The translations under genes were made by a program, and so were the position numbers. The notes under the pieces were generated by a model, which was not told the DNA's origin, did no database searches, and was given only the letters and a program-made list of their open reading frames with translations. A stretch of 12,777 nucleotides of DNA, taken from the NCBI GenBank assembly GCA_002428415.1, contig DIWI01000026.1, positions 1 to 12,777 of the forward strand. Reading direction: 5' to 3'. The stretch comes from Clostridiaceae bacterium UBA6110. Its GTDB lineage: Bacteria; Bacillota; Clostridia; Clostridiales; Clostridiaceae. Below, one piece after another: positions 1 to 6,873 of this stretch (position 1 is the stretch's first letter; every line of letters starts with the position of its first letter).

Positions 1-990
1 CAGTGGCTCGTAGACCACGCCATATACATAGTGCTGCTTCTGCTTATTCTTGTGATAATAATCAGGGAACCGAATTTCCTGCACATCAGGAATTTCAGGA
101 ACATTCTTTCTCAGTCGGCTATAAGGATGATTATTGCACTCGGTGTCGGCGGCATACTGATAATTCAGGGTACTGACCTCTCGGCAGGAAGGCAGGTTGG
201 ACTTGCAGCAGTACTGACAGGATCGATGCTTCAGGCTACCAGCTACGCATACAGGATGTATCCCAACCTGCAGGAACTTCCGATAATAGTTCCTGTGCTC
301 ATCGCGATCCTTGCGACTTCGCTTCTCAGCGGAATTAACGGTGTCGCCGTATCCGTGTTCAAGGTGCCCGCATTCATAGCAACGCTGGGTATGCAGATCG
401 TAGTTTATGGAATAACATCAATATACTTTGACAGGCCGCCATATGGTGCACAGCCAATAGGAGGCTTCGACCAGAAGTTCACTGATTTCGTCGTAGGAAA
501 ATTCTTTGCCGGTACGAACTTCGAGATTCCTTATCTTGTTGTTTACGCCCTGGTAGTAATTGTATTCATATACATTCTCTGGAATAAGACCCGATTCGGC
601 AAGAACATGTATGCAATCGGCGGAAATCCGGAAGCGGCTACAGTATCCGGCGTAAATGTAAGAAAATATGTCATATTGGTATACATTCTTGCAGGTATCC
701 TTTATGGCTTCGGTGGTTTCCTCGAGGCAGGAAGGGTTGGTTCTGCAACCAACAACACTGCGAACATGTATGAGCTTGATGCCATAGCAGCCTGCGTAGT
801 CGGAGGAGTATCCACATCAGGCGGTATCGGAACAGTGCCAGGCATACTGACAGGCGTACTTATATTCACGGTTATCAATTATGGCTTGACATTCATGGGT
901 GTCTCGACGTATCTTCAGTATATTATCAAAGGACTGATCATAATTACGGCAGTAGCAATAGATATAAGGAAATATATCAGGAAAAACTGA
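1..990 (+). CDS. mglC: Galactose/methyl-galactoside ABC transporter permease MglC (5' end outside window)
   Basis: Membrane-spanning permease of the Mgl ABC importer, which works with the periplasmic-type binding protein MglB and the ATPase MglA to bring galactose, glucose or methyl-galactosides into the cytosol. The reading frame is open from base 1 and gives 329 visible residues. The family is about 336 aa and the upstream codons (QWLVDHAIYI) already align with the E. coli MglC N-terminus as I recall it, so only a few residues are missing; the GTG at 31 is not the start. MglC-specific blocks are QGTDLSAGRQVGLAAV, LWNKTRFGKNMYAIGGNPEA, ATNNTANMYELDAIAACVV and VINYGLTFMGV. The protein is almost entirely hydrophobic helices (BPD_transp_2 type). 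galR follows after 28 nt with no promoter between, so it is probably the last transporter gene of an mgl-galR-galK transcript. Confidence 0.96.
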   Translation, partial: QWLVDHAIYIVLLLLILVIIIREPNFLHIRNFRNILSQSAIRMIIALGVGGILIIQGTDLSAGRQVGLAAVLTGSMLQATSYAYRMYPNLQELPIIVPVLIAILATSLLSGINGVAVSVFKVPAFIATLGMQIVVYGITSIYFDRPPYGAQPIGGFDQKFTDFVVGKFFAGTNFEIPYLVVYALVVIVFIYILWNKTRFGKNMYAIGGNPEAATVSGVNVRKYVILVYILAGILYGFGGFLEAGRVGSATNNTANMYELDAIAACVVGGVSTSGGIGTVPGILTGVLIFTVINYGLTFMGVSTYLQYIIKGLIIITAVAIDIRKYIRKN

Positions 991-1018
991 TGCTGTCTAA
1001 ACAGAAGAAGGTGTGAAA

Positions 1019-2008
1019 GTGGCAACGATCAAGGATATTGCAGAGAAAGCCGGAGTGTCGATTTCAACGGTCTCAAGGGTTCTGAATTTCGATGAAAGTC
1101 TTAAGGTAACGGCCAAGACCAAGCGTCGTATACTTGAAATAGCAGAGGAATTCGACTATGTGACAGTCAGGGACAGGAAGAGCAAAAGCGGTCAGAAAAT
1201 AGGGATATTAAATTGGTACGACTCTGAAAAGGAGCTTGGGGACCCTTACTATCTTTATATACGGCTTGCCGCAGAAAAAAGATGCCATGATCTCGGCGTA
1301 GAGGTCGTCAGAATTGATTTTGACTGTGATGAGGATACTGCGAGAAAACTCGACGGTATACTTGCCATAGGCAAATACGGCAGAAGCGATATAGACAACC
1401 TGATGAAGCTGAACGATGAGATAGTATTCACAGACTTCTCTACAGACAACAGATGCGATTCAGTGGTTATTGACTTCAAGGAAGCTATGGACCTGGCCCT
1501 CGGATATTTATATGGAAGAGGACACAGAAGGATAGGATACATCGGAGGAAGGGAATTCTTTCCTGACAGGGATGAAGTTTCTGACCTCAGGTTCAAATTC
1601 TATAAGGAATTCATGCTAATGAATGAAATATATCTTGAGTCAGACTGCTATTTCGGGGATTTTTCCCTGAAAGGCGGTTACAGGCTTATGAAGGAAGCAT
1701 TGAAAAAACCAGATAGGCCGACAGCATTCTTTCTCGGAAACGACAGCATGGCTCTTGGTGCCTACAAAGCCATCTCAGAAGCTGGCCTTGTGATCCCCAA
1801 GGATATAAGCATCATTGGATTCAATGATCTGCCCGGATCCAAATACATGGTACCCTCACTTACTACTGTAAGGGTATACCAGGATTATCTGGGACATGCT
1901 GCTGTGGACCTTCTTCTGGAAAGCATTGGAAGCAGCAGGGAGTTCAGGAAGAAGGTAGTAATACCAGTCAAACTGATGGAAAGAGATAGCGTAAGTGATA
2001 ATTCTTGA
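1019..2008 (+). CDS. galR: LacI-family transcriptional regulator, GalR type
   Basis: Probable galactose-responsive repressor of this locus. Residues 2-23 are a textbook LacI-family helix-turn-helix and hinge start (ATIKDIAEKAGVSISTVSRV). The rest is a periplasmic-binding-protein-like effector domain, with GYLYGRGHRRIGYIGG and the C-terminal IIGFNDLPGSKYMVPSLTTV typical of the family. The junction IGILNWYDSEKELGDPYYL closely resembles streptococcal and other Firmicute GalR proteins as I recall them, which supports galactose rather than another sugar. Two GTG starts are possible, at 1013 and 1019. I chose 1019 because AGAAGG (1006-1011) then sits 7 nt upstream, against 1 nt for 1013, and the product begins MATIKDIA like other GalR proteins; the 1013 start adds only two residues. 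The result is 329 aa, normal for the family. It lies between mglC and galK with short gaps, so it is probably autoregulated. I see no clear GalR operator within the window. Confidence 0.92.
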   Translation: MATIKDIAEKAGVSISTVSRVLNFDESLKVTAKTKRRILEIAEEFDYVTVRDRKSKSGQKIGILNWYDSEKELGDPYYLYIRLAAEKRCHDLGVEVVRIDFDCDEDTARKLDGILAIGKYGRSDIDNLMKLNDEIVFTDFSTDNRCDSVVIDFKEAMDLALGYLYGRGHRRIGYIGGREFFPDRDEVSDLRFKFYKEFMLMNEIYLESDCYFGDFSLKGGYRLMKEALKKPDRPTAFFLGNDSMALGAYKAISEAGLVIPKDISIIGFNDLPGSKYMVPSLTTVRVYQDYLGHAAVDLLLESIGSSREFRKKVVIPVKLMERDSVSDNS

Positions 2009-2025
2009 TGCCATGGAGGTGTTCT

Positions 2026-3186
2026 GTGGAGCAGTCAATAAGTCGATTTAAAGAAATATTCGGATATGATCCGGAGGGCGTATATTTTTCTCCGGGTAGA
2101 GTGAACCTCATAGGTGAGCATACCGACTACAATGGCGGGCATGTGTTTCCGTGCGCATTGACCATAGGCACTTATGGCGCAGTGGCATTAAGGGATGATA
2201 AAACAGTAAGGATGTACTCTGAAAACTTTCCGGAAGCTGGGATAATTGAATTCCAGCTCAAGGATATTGCCTTCATCGAATCACATGGTTGGGCAAATTA
2301 TCCAAAAGGCGTGATCTACGCTTTCAACAAATCAGGAATTGAAATCACACAGGGCTTTGACATGTTTGTTCGTGGCGACATTCCAAACGGTGCCGGCCTC
2401 TCTTCATCTGCATCGATAGAAGTGCTTACTGCTGTAGTGCTCAATGACATCAATAAGCTTGAAGTACCGATGATAGAGATGGTCAAGATGTCGCAGAAGG
2501 CTGAAAATGAGTTCATAGGAGTAAATTGCGGAATCATGGACCAATTCGCTGTCGGAATGGGACGTGAAGGGCATGCGATGCTGCTTGATACTGAAACGCT
2601 GGAGTTCAGCTACGAAAGGGTTGACCTCAAAGACTCTGCGATAATCATAGCGAACACTAACAAACGCAGAGGACTATCTGACTCGAAATATAACCAGAGA
2701 CGTGCCGAATGCGAGGAAGCACTTGCACATCTGCAGAAGAAGCTTTCAATAGGAAGCCTGGGAGAGCTGACGGGAGAAGATCTGGACAAGAACATCGACC
2801 TTATACCCGATGGTGTTCTTAGAAGACGTGCGAGACATGCAGTCCTTGAGAATGAAAGGACTGTGAGAGCAGCCTCAGCACTCGAGAGAAACGACATGGA
2901 AGAGTTCGGAAAGCTGATGTATGAGTCACACGCTTCATTAAGGGATGATTATGAGGTTACTGGATTTGAACTCGATACTCTTGTAGAACTGGCCGCTAAG
3001 GTGACTGGGGTCATCGGATCCAGGATGACTGGAGCAGGCTTCGGGGGCTGCACTGTGAGCATAGTGAAAAATGAAAGCATAGCAAATTTCATCGACAAGG
3101 TTTCAAAGGAATACCAGGAAGCGGTGGGATATAAGGCAGATTTCTATGTAGTCAGCATAGGTGAAGGTGCCAGAAGACTTTGCTGA
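2026..3186 (+). CDS. galK: Galactokinase
   Basis: Phosphorylates alpha-D-galactose to galactose-1-phosphate with ATP, the first Leloir step, in the cytosol. All three GHMP-kinase motifs are present: the galactokinase signature GRVNLIGEHTDY at residues 24-35, the ATP-binding glycine/serine loop PNGAGLSSSASIEV near residue 120, and TGAGFGGCTVSIV near the C-terminus. Arg25 and Asp172 (in CGIMDQF) match the catalytic Arg/Asp pair of the family. The open frame reaches back to a TTG at 2005, overlapping galR. A strong GGAGGT at 2015-2020, however, points to the GTG at 2026 (5 nt spacing), giving MEQSISRFKEIFG and 386 aa, close to the 382 aa of the E. coli enzyme. The gap to galR is 17 nt, so the two are probably cotranscribed. 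A GC-rich hairpin follows 19 nt after the stop. Confidence 0.97.
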   Translation: MEQSISRFKEIFGYDPEGVYFSPGRVNLIGEHTDYNGGHVFPCALTIGTYGAVALRDDKTVRMYSENFPEAGIIEFQLKDIAFIESHGWANYPKGVIYAFNKSGIEITQGFDMFVRGDIPNGAGLSSSASIEVLTAVVLNDINKLEVPMIEMVKMSQKAENEFIGVNCGIMDQFAVGMGREGHAMLLDTETLEFSYERVDLKDSAIIIANTNKRRGLSDSKYNQRRAECEEALAHLQKKLSIGSLGELTGEDLDKNIDLIPDGVLRRRARHAVLENERTVRAASALERNDMEEFGKLMYESHASLRDDYEVTGFELDTLVELAAKVTGVIGSRMTGAGFGGCTVSIVKNESIANFIDKVSKEYQEAVGYKADFYVVSIGEGARRLC

Positions 3187-3205
3187 AATAGCCTGATGAT
3201 TTTGC

Positions 3206-3229
3206 GCCCATCCGCTTAAGCGGGTGGGC
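3206..3229 (+). other. GC-rich hairpin between galK and galE, no U-tract
   Basis: GCCCATCCGC (3206-3215) pairs with GCGGGTGGGC (3220-3229) across a TTAA loop. This is a 10-bp stem with a single G-U pair, starting 19 nt after the galK stop. It is followed by ACGTTCATTATG rather than a T-run, and the complementary strand also lacks a T-run, so it is not a standard rho-independent terminator. It may be a weak or factor-assisted terminator, or a 3'-end stabilising structure for the upstream transcript. The structure is directly visible; its role is inferred. Confidence 0.7.
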
Positions 3230-3240
3230 ACGTTCATTAT

Positions 3241-3270
3241 GTGGCATCTGGTGCTATTAATTGATATAAT
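3241..3270 (+). promoter_or_regulatory. Extended -10 sigma-A type promoter for galE
   Basis: TGATATAAT at 3262-3270 is a perfect extended -10 element (TGn then TATAAT). GTGGCA at 3241-3246 is a moderate -35 (4 of 6), 18 bp upstream. Transcription would begin near 3277 and give a leader of about 30 nt with AAGGAGG at 3294-3300 ahead of the galE ATG. This would let galE-galT-galM-bga be transcribed separately from mgl-galR-galK. Confidence 0.7.
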
Positions 3271-3305
3271 TGGATGTGGAATACGGACAATACAAGGAGG
3301 ATAAT

Positions 3306-4295
3306 ATGGCAGTATTAGTATGCGGGGGAGCTGGATATATCGGCTCGCACTGTGTCCGGGAGCTTGTAGCCCGGGGAGAGAAGGTAGTCGTAGTTGATAA
3401 TCTGCAGACAGGACATAGGGCTGCAGTTCATAAGGAAGCAGAGCTCATCGTTGGGGACATAAGGGATTATGAATTCATGTCGAAGGTTCTTAAAGAGAAG
3501 GAAATAACTGAAGTCATACACTTTGCAGCCAATTCCCTGGTCGGCGAAAGCATGACAGATCCATTGAAGTACTATGACAACAACGTTTATGGAACAATGG
3601 TTCTCCTGAAGGCAATGACAGACATGAAGGTGGGAAAGATAGTCTTCTCTTCGACAGCTGCGGTATACGGAGAACCGAAGAGTGTTCCGATCAGAGAGGA
3701 TGACGCTACTGAACCGACCAACACATACGGCGAGACAAAGCTTGCAATGGAAAAGATGATGATGTGGACTGACAAGGCACACGGCATTAAATTTGTGGCT
3801 CTCAGATATTTCAATGTAGCAGGAGCTGCAGATGGAGGAGTGATTGGAGAAGACCATTCGCCTGAGACGCACCTCATACCTCTGGTTTTACAGGTGCCAC
3901 TTGGAAAGCGTGAAAAGATCATGGTGTATGGCGATGACTATCCGACTGGAGACGGCACCTGCATAAGGGATTATATCCACGTGGATGACCTTGCGGATGC
4001 CCACATTAAGGCTGTGGAGTATCTCAGGGGAGGAAACGAAAGCAACGTCTTCAATCTTGGCAATGGTAAAGGCTTCTCTGTGAATGAGATAATTGATGCG
4101 GCCGAGAAGGCTGCAGGGCAGAGTATCAGGAGGGAGATCGCAGCAAGAAGAGCAGGAGACCCTGCCGTGCTTGTTGCGTCGTCGGAAAAGGCAAAGAAAA
4201 TCCTTGGATGGGAGCCGAAGCATACTGATATAGTGGGAATAATCGCATCAGCATGGGATTTCCATATGACCCATACAAATGGATTTGATAACTGA
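3306..4295 (+). CDS. galE: UDP-glucose 4-epimerase
   Basis: NAD-dependent short-chain dehydrogenase-fold epimerase interconverting UDP-galactose and UDP-glucose. It completes the Leloir cycle and also supplies UDP-galactose for glycan synthesis. Residues 7-13 form the Rossmann nucleotide loop GGAGYIG. The catalytic YxxxK is Tyr141 and Lys145 (TYGETKLAMEK), preceded by SSTAAVYGE near residues 115-123, where the usual third Ser is Thr117. LRYFNVAGA, DGTCIRDYIHVDDL and FNLGNGKGFSV are GalE-type substrate-binding blocks. The ATG at 3306 follows AAGGAGG by 5 nt; an upstream in-frame start near 3270 would overlap the -10 box and is rejected. Length is 329 aa, normal for GalE. galT starts 17 nt after the stop. 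Confidence 0.97.
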   Translation: MAVLVCGGAGYIGSHCVRELVARGEKVVVVDNLQTGHRAAVHKEAELIVGDIRDYEFMSKVLKEKEITEVIHFAANSLVGESMTDPLKYYDNNVYGTMVLLKAMTDMKVGKIVFSSTAAVYGEPKSVPIREDDATEPTNTYGETKLAMEKMMMWTDKAHGIKFVALRYFNVAGAADGGVIGEDHSPETHLIPLVLQVPLGKREKIMVYGDDYPTGDGTCIRDYIHVDDLADAHIKAVEYLRGGNESNVFNLGNGKGFSVNEIIDAAEKAAGQSIRREIAARRAGDPAVLVASSEKAKKILGWEPKHTDIVGIIASAWDFHMTHTNGFDN

Positions 4296-4312
4296 AAAGG
4301 CGGGATGGTATT

Positions 4313-5824
4313 TTGAACATTTTCAGAGAAATCACAAGGCTTGCTGATTTTTGCGTAGAAAAGGGCATAACTGATGAAAGGGACCGCATATATTCAATCA
4401 ACAGAGCCCTCGAAGTATGCGGTGAGGACGGATATGAGGATCTTCCGGAGTATCACGATGGATGCAAAGACGTTGAAGCAATACTTGATAATATACGTCA
4501 ATGGGCAGTTGAGTCCGGAAGAGTGGAAAATGACAGCATAGATCTGCTCGACCTTTTTGATACAAAGGTTATTGCGGCATTTATAAAGACCCCTTCAGAA
4601 TTCGAACGGGATTTCTGGAAAAGATATGAGACCTCACCTGAGAGTGCTACTCTCTCGTATTACGATTTCGCGAGGAACTCAAACTATATAAGGGTGAAAA
4701 GGGTCGAGAAGGATATCAGGTGGAGCATAGATACTGAATATGGTCCTATAGACATGACAATAAACCTATCCAAACCGGAGAAAGACCCCAGGGCGATTGC
4801 CAAAGCCAAACTGATCAAGGATTCATTCTATCCCAAGTGTCTGATATGCAAAGAGAATGAAGGATATGCAGGAAGGCTTAATCACCCTGCAAGGGGAAGC
4901 CACAGGATGGTTTCATTGAAGCTTGCAGGTGAAGACTGGTTCATGCAGTATTCTCCATACGTATACTATAATGAACACTGCATAGTCCTGAAGGCTGAGC
5001 ACGAGCCAATGAAGGTTACGGAGAAGACATTCAGTAGACTGCTTGATTTCAACCGTATGTTCCCTCATTATTTCATCGGCTCCAATGCTGACCTGCCGAT
5101 TGTAGGAGGCTCGATACTGACTCACGACCATTTTCAGGGTGGGAACTATGAGTTTCCCATGGCGAGGGCCAAGGAGCTGGATTGCATAAGGCTCAAGGAT
5201 CACGATGTTGAAGCCTGCACGCTGTTCTGGCCGATGAGTGTAATTAGGCTTAAGGGTAGAAACATCGAGGAGCTGGTGGAGGTTTCAGGTTCCATACTTT
5301 CAAGATGGAAGCATTACAGCGACGAATCAGTAGGAGTAATATCGCACACCAACAGCGAAGGCCACAATACGGTAACCCCGATCACAAGGTTCAGGAACGG
5401 CTTGTACGAGGTGGATATAGTCCTTAGGAACAACAGGACAGACGATGACCACCCATTCGGGATATTCCATTCAGCAGAAAGTCATCATCATATCAAGAGA
5501 GAGAATATCGGTCTTATTGAGGCCATGGGACTTGCTGTTCTGCCAGCAAGGCTTAAGAAAGAAATGGCCTTGGTCAGGGACCATATTCTTGCAAGTGATA
5601 TCGAAAGAATATTCAGGGATGACGAACTTGAGAAGCATGGTCATTTCGCACTTAAGCTCATGGAAGAGCATACAATGGACAAGGACAACGCCGACAATAT
5701 TATATATGAAGAAATCGGGAAAGTATTCCTTAGCGTCCTGAAGGATGCCGGAGTCTTCAAGGGAGACAATTCTGGAAGGGAAGCTTTCAGAAGATGCTGT
5801 GAGGCAATGTATGAAGGCTTATAG
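4313..5824 (+). CDS. galT: UDP-glucose--hexose-1-phosphate uridylyltransferase, class II
   Basis: Transfers UMP from UDP-glucose to galactose-1-phosphate, giving UDP-galactose and glucose-1-phosphate. The protein is 503 aa, the length of the Firmicute class-II family rather than the roughly 350 aa of E. coli GalT. The class-II signature is DLPIVGGSILTHDHFQGG, with catalytic-site His271 and His273. Other family blocks are CLICKENEGYAGRLNHPAR and, near the C-terminus, HHIKRENIGLIEAMGLAVLP. The start is a TTG at 4313 with only a weak ribosome binding site (GGCGGGATGG upstream); the nearby ATG at 4305 hits a stop after three codons. Placement 17 nt after galE suggests translational coupling. The 3' end overlaps galM by 14 nt. 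Confidence 0.97.
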   Translation: MNIFREITRLADFCVEKGITDERDRIYSINRALEVCGEDGYEDLPEYHDGCKDVEAILDNIRQWAVESGRVENDSIDLLDLFDTKVIAAFIKTPSEFERDFWKRYETSPESATLSYYDFARNSNYIRVKRVEKDIRWSIDTEYGPIDMTINLSKPEKDPRAIAKAKLIKDSFYPKCLICKENEGYAGRLNHPARGSHRMVSLKLAGEDWFMQYSPYVYYNEHCIVLKAEHEPMKVTEKTFSRLLDFNRMFPHYFIGSNADLPIVGGSILTHDHFQGGNYEFPMARAKELDCIRLKDHDVEACTLFWPMSVIRLKGRNIEELVEVSGSILSRWKHYSDESVGVISHTNSEGHNTVTPITRFRNGLYEVDIVLRNNRTDDDHPFGIFHSAESHHHIKRENIGLIEAMGLAVLPARLKKEMALVRDHILASDIERIFRDDELEKHGHFALKLMEEHTMDKDNADNIIYEEIGKVFLSVLKDAGVFKGDNSGREAFRRCCEAMYEGL

Positions 5825-6851
5825 CAGGAAGCTTGACCTTGATGGTACAGAGGTTCATGAGATAACACTCGAGAACAGAGCGGGGATGAAAGTCACCGCC
5901 CTGGACTTCGGGTGCATAATCACCGGAATACATGTGCCTGACCGCCATGGAAACATCAAAAACGTAGTGCTTTCATATGAGGATCCTGATGGCTACCTGA
6001 CTAATCCTGCTTATTTTGGAGCACTGATCGGAAGGACGTCAGGCAGGATCAAAGACGGCACATTCACTTTATCAGGAGAGACATTCAATCTCACGCTAAA
6101 TTATGGGACCAATTCCGGTCAGGGAGGGAGAGAGGGCTTCGACAAGAAGCTATACAGCTTTTCCGTCAATACCTCTGAAAGCATGGCCGCAGTGGTTTTC
6201 AGACGTACCTCACCTCATTTGGAGGAAGGGTACCCCGGTAATCTTCAGATTGCAGTATCTTACTCACTCTCTGAAGAAAACGTATTCAAAATAAGCTATA
6301 AAGCGGTATCTGACAGTGACACGCTTGTGAACCTGACAAACCATTCGTATTTCAACCTTAGCGGTGACTTTTCACAAAGTATTGAATGCCATCTGCTTAT
6401 GATTGCTTCTGACCTATACGCAGAGCTTGATGAAACATCGGCACCGACAGGAAAACTGATTGAAACCAAGGGTACGCCATTTGATTTCAACTCAATGAAA
6501 GAAATCGGCAGGGATATTGGATATGAAGACAGGCAGCTGTTCATTGGAAAAGGTTATGACCATCCGTTCGTACTGAAGGAAGGAACAGGAGTAAAAGCAA
6601 GACTTTGGGACAGGGAAACCGGTAGGTTCATGGAAATCTCGACTGATAACAAGGCGATGGTCTTGTATTCACAGAATTACGCGCAGGGACAGGTCATTGA
6701 GGGAGGTTTTACTTTGCCTGAGAGGGTTTCTGTAGCGCTGGAAGTACAGAGGCTTCCAATTGGAAAGGATGGGATATTCCTGGAGGATTCAATCCTGAAA
6801 CAGGGAGAAACGTATAGAAGCAATACGGAATATAGGTTCGGAATCCTGTAG
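5811..6851 (+). CDS. galM: Aldose 1-epimerase (galactose mutarotase) with His-to-Gln active-site change
   Basis: Mutarotase family protein converting beta- to alpha-galactose, the form galactokinase uses after beta-galactosidase releases the sugar. The chosen ATG at 5811 overlaps the galT 3' end by 14 nt, has GAGG at 5801-5804, and gives 346 aa, the same length as E. coli GalM. The open frame extends upstream to 5745, but that part is galT sequence in another frame. Family blocks are PAYFGALIGRTSGRI, GREGFDKK, TNHSYFNLSG with the catalytic-acid His178, and VALEVQ with catalytic-base Glu311. Where most members read LHGG (His107 in human GALM, His96 in Lactococcus), this protein reads GQGG, with Gln104 (codon CAG at 6120-6122). 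The family assignment is secure; whether it has full mutarotase activity on galactose is less sure. It could have shifted substrate preference. Confidence 0.93.
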   Translation: MKAYSRKLDLDGTEVHEITLENRAGMKVTALDFGCIITGIHVPDRHGNIKNVVLSYEDPDGYLTNPAYFGALIGRTSGRIKDGTFTLSGETFNLTLNYGTNSGQGGREGFDKKLYSFSVNTSESMAAVVFRRTSPHLEEGYPGNLQIAVSYSLSEENVFKISYKAVSDSDTLVNLTNHSYFNLSGDFSQSIECHLLMIASDLYAELDETSAPTGKLIETKGTPFDFNSMKEIGRDIGYEDRQLFIGKGYDHPFVLKEGTGVKARLWDRETGRFMEISTDNKAMVLYSQNYAQGQVIEGGFTLPERVSVALEVQRLPIGKDGIFLEDSILKQGETYRSNTEYRFGIL

Positions 6852-6873
6852 AAATGGGAAAGGGAGAAAAGAT

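Noticed and set aside
2013..2051. 12-codon open frame starting at an ATG between galR and galK
   Set aside because: Its ATG overlaps the galK Shine-Dalgarno and it has no ribosome site of its own; no leader-peptide features such as a run of one amino acid.
3315..3872. Long open frame (185 codons) on the minus strand within galE
   Set aside because: It lies wholly opposite galE, which has complete catalytic motifs; the product has no recognisable domain and its composition looks like a complement of coding sequence.
5745..5810. Upstream extension of galM to an earlier in-frame start
   Set aside because: The extra 22 residues come from galT sequence in another frame and are absent from mutarotases; the ATG at 5811 gives the exact family length.
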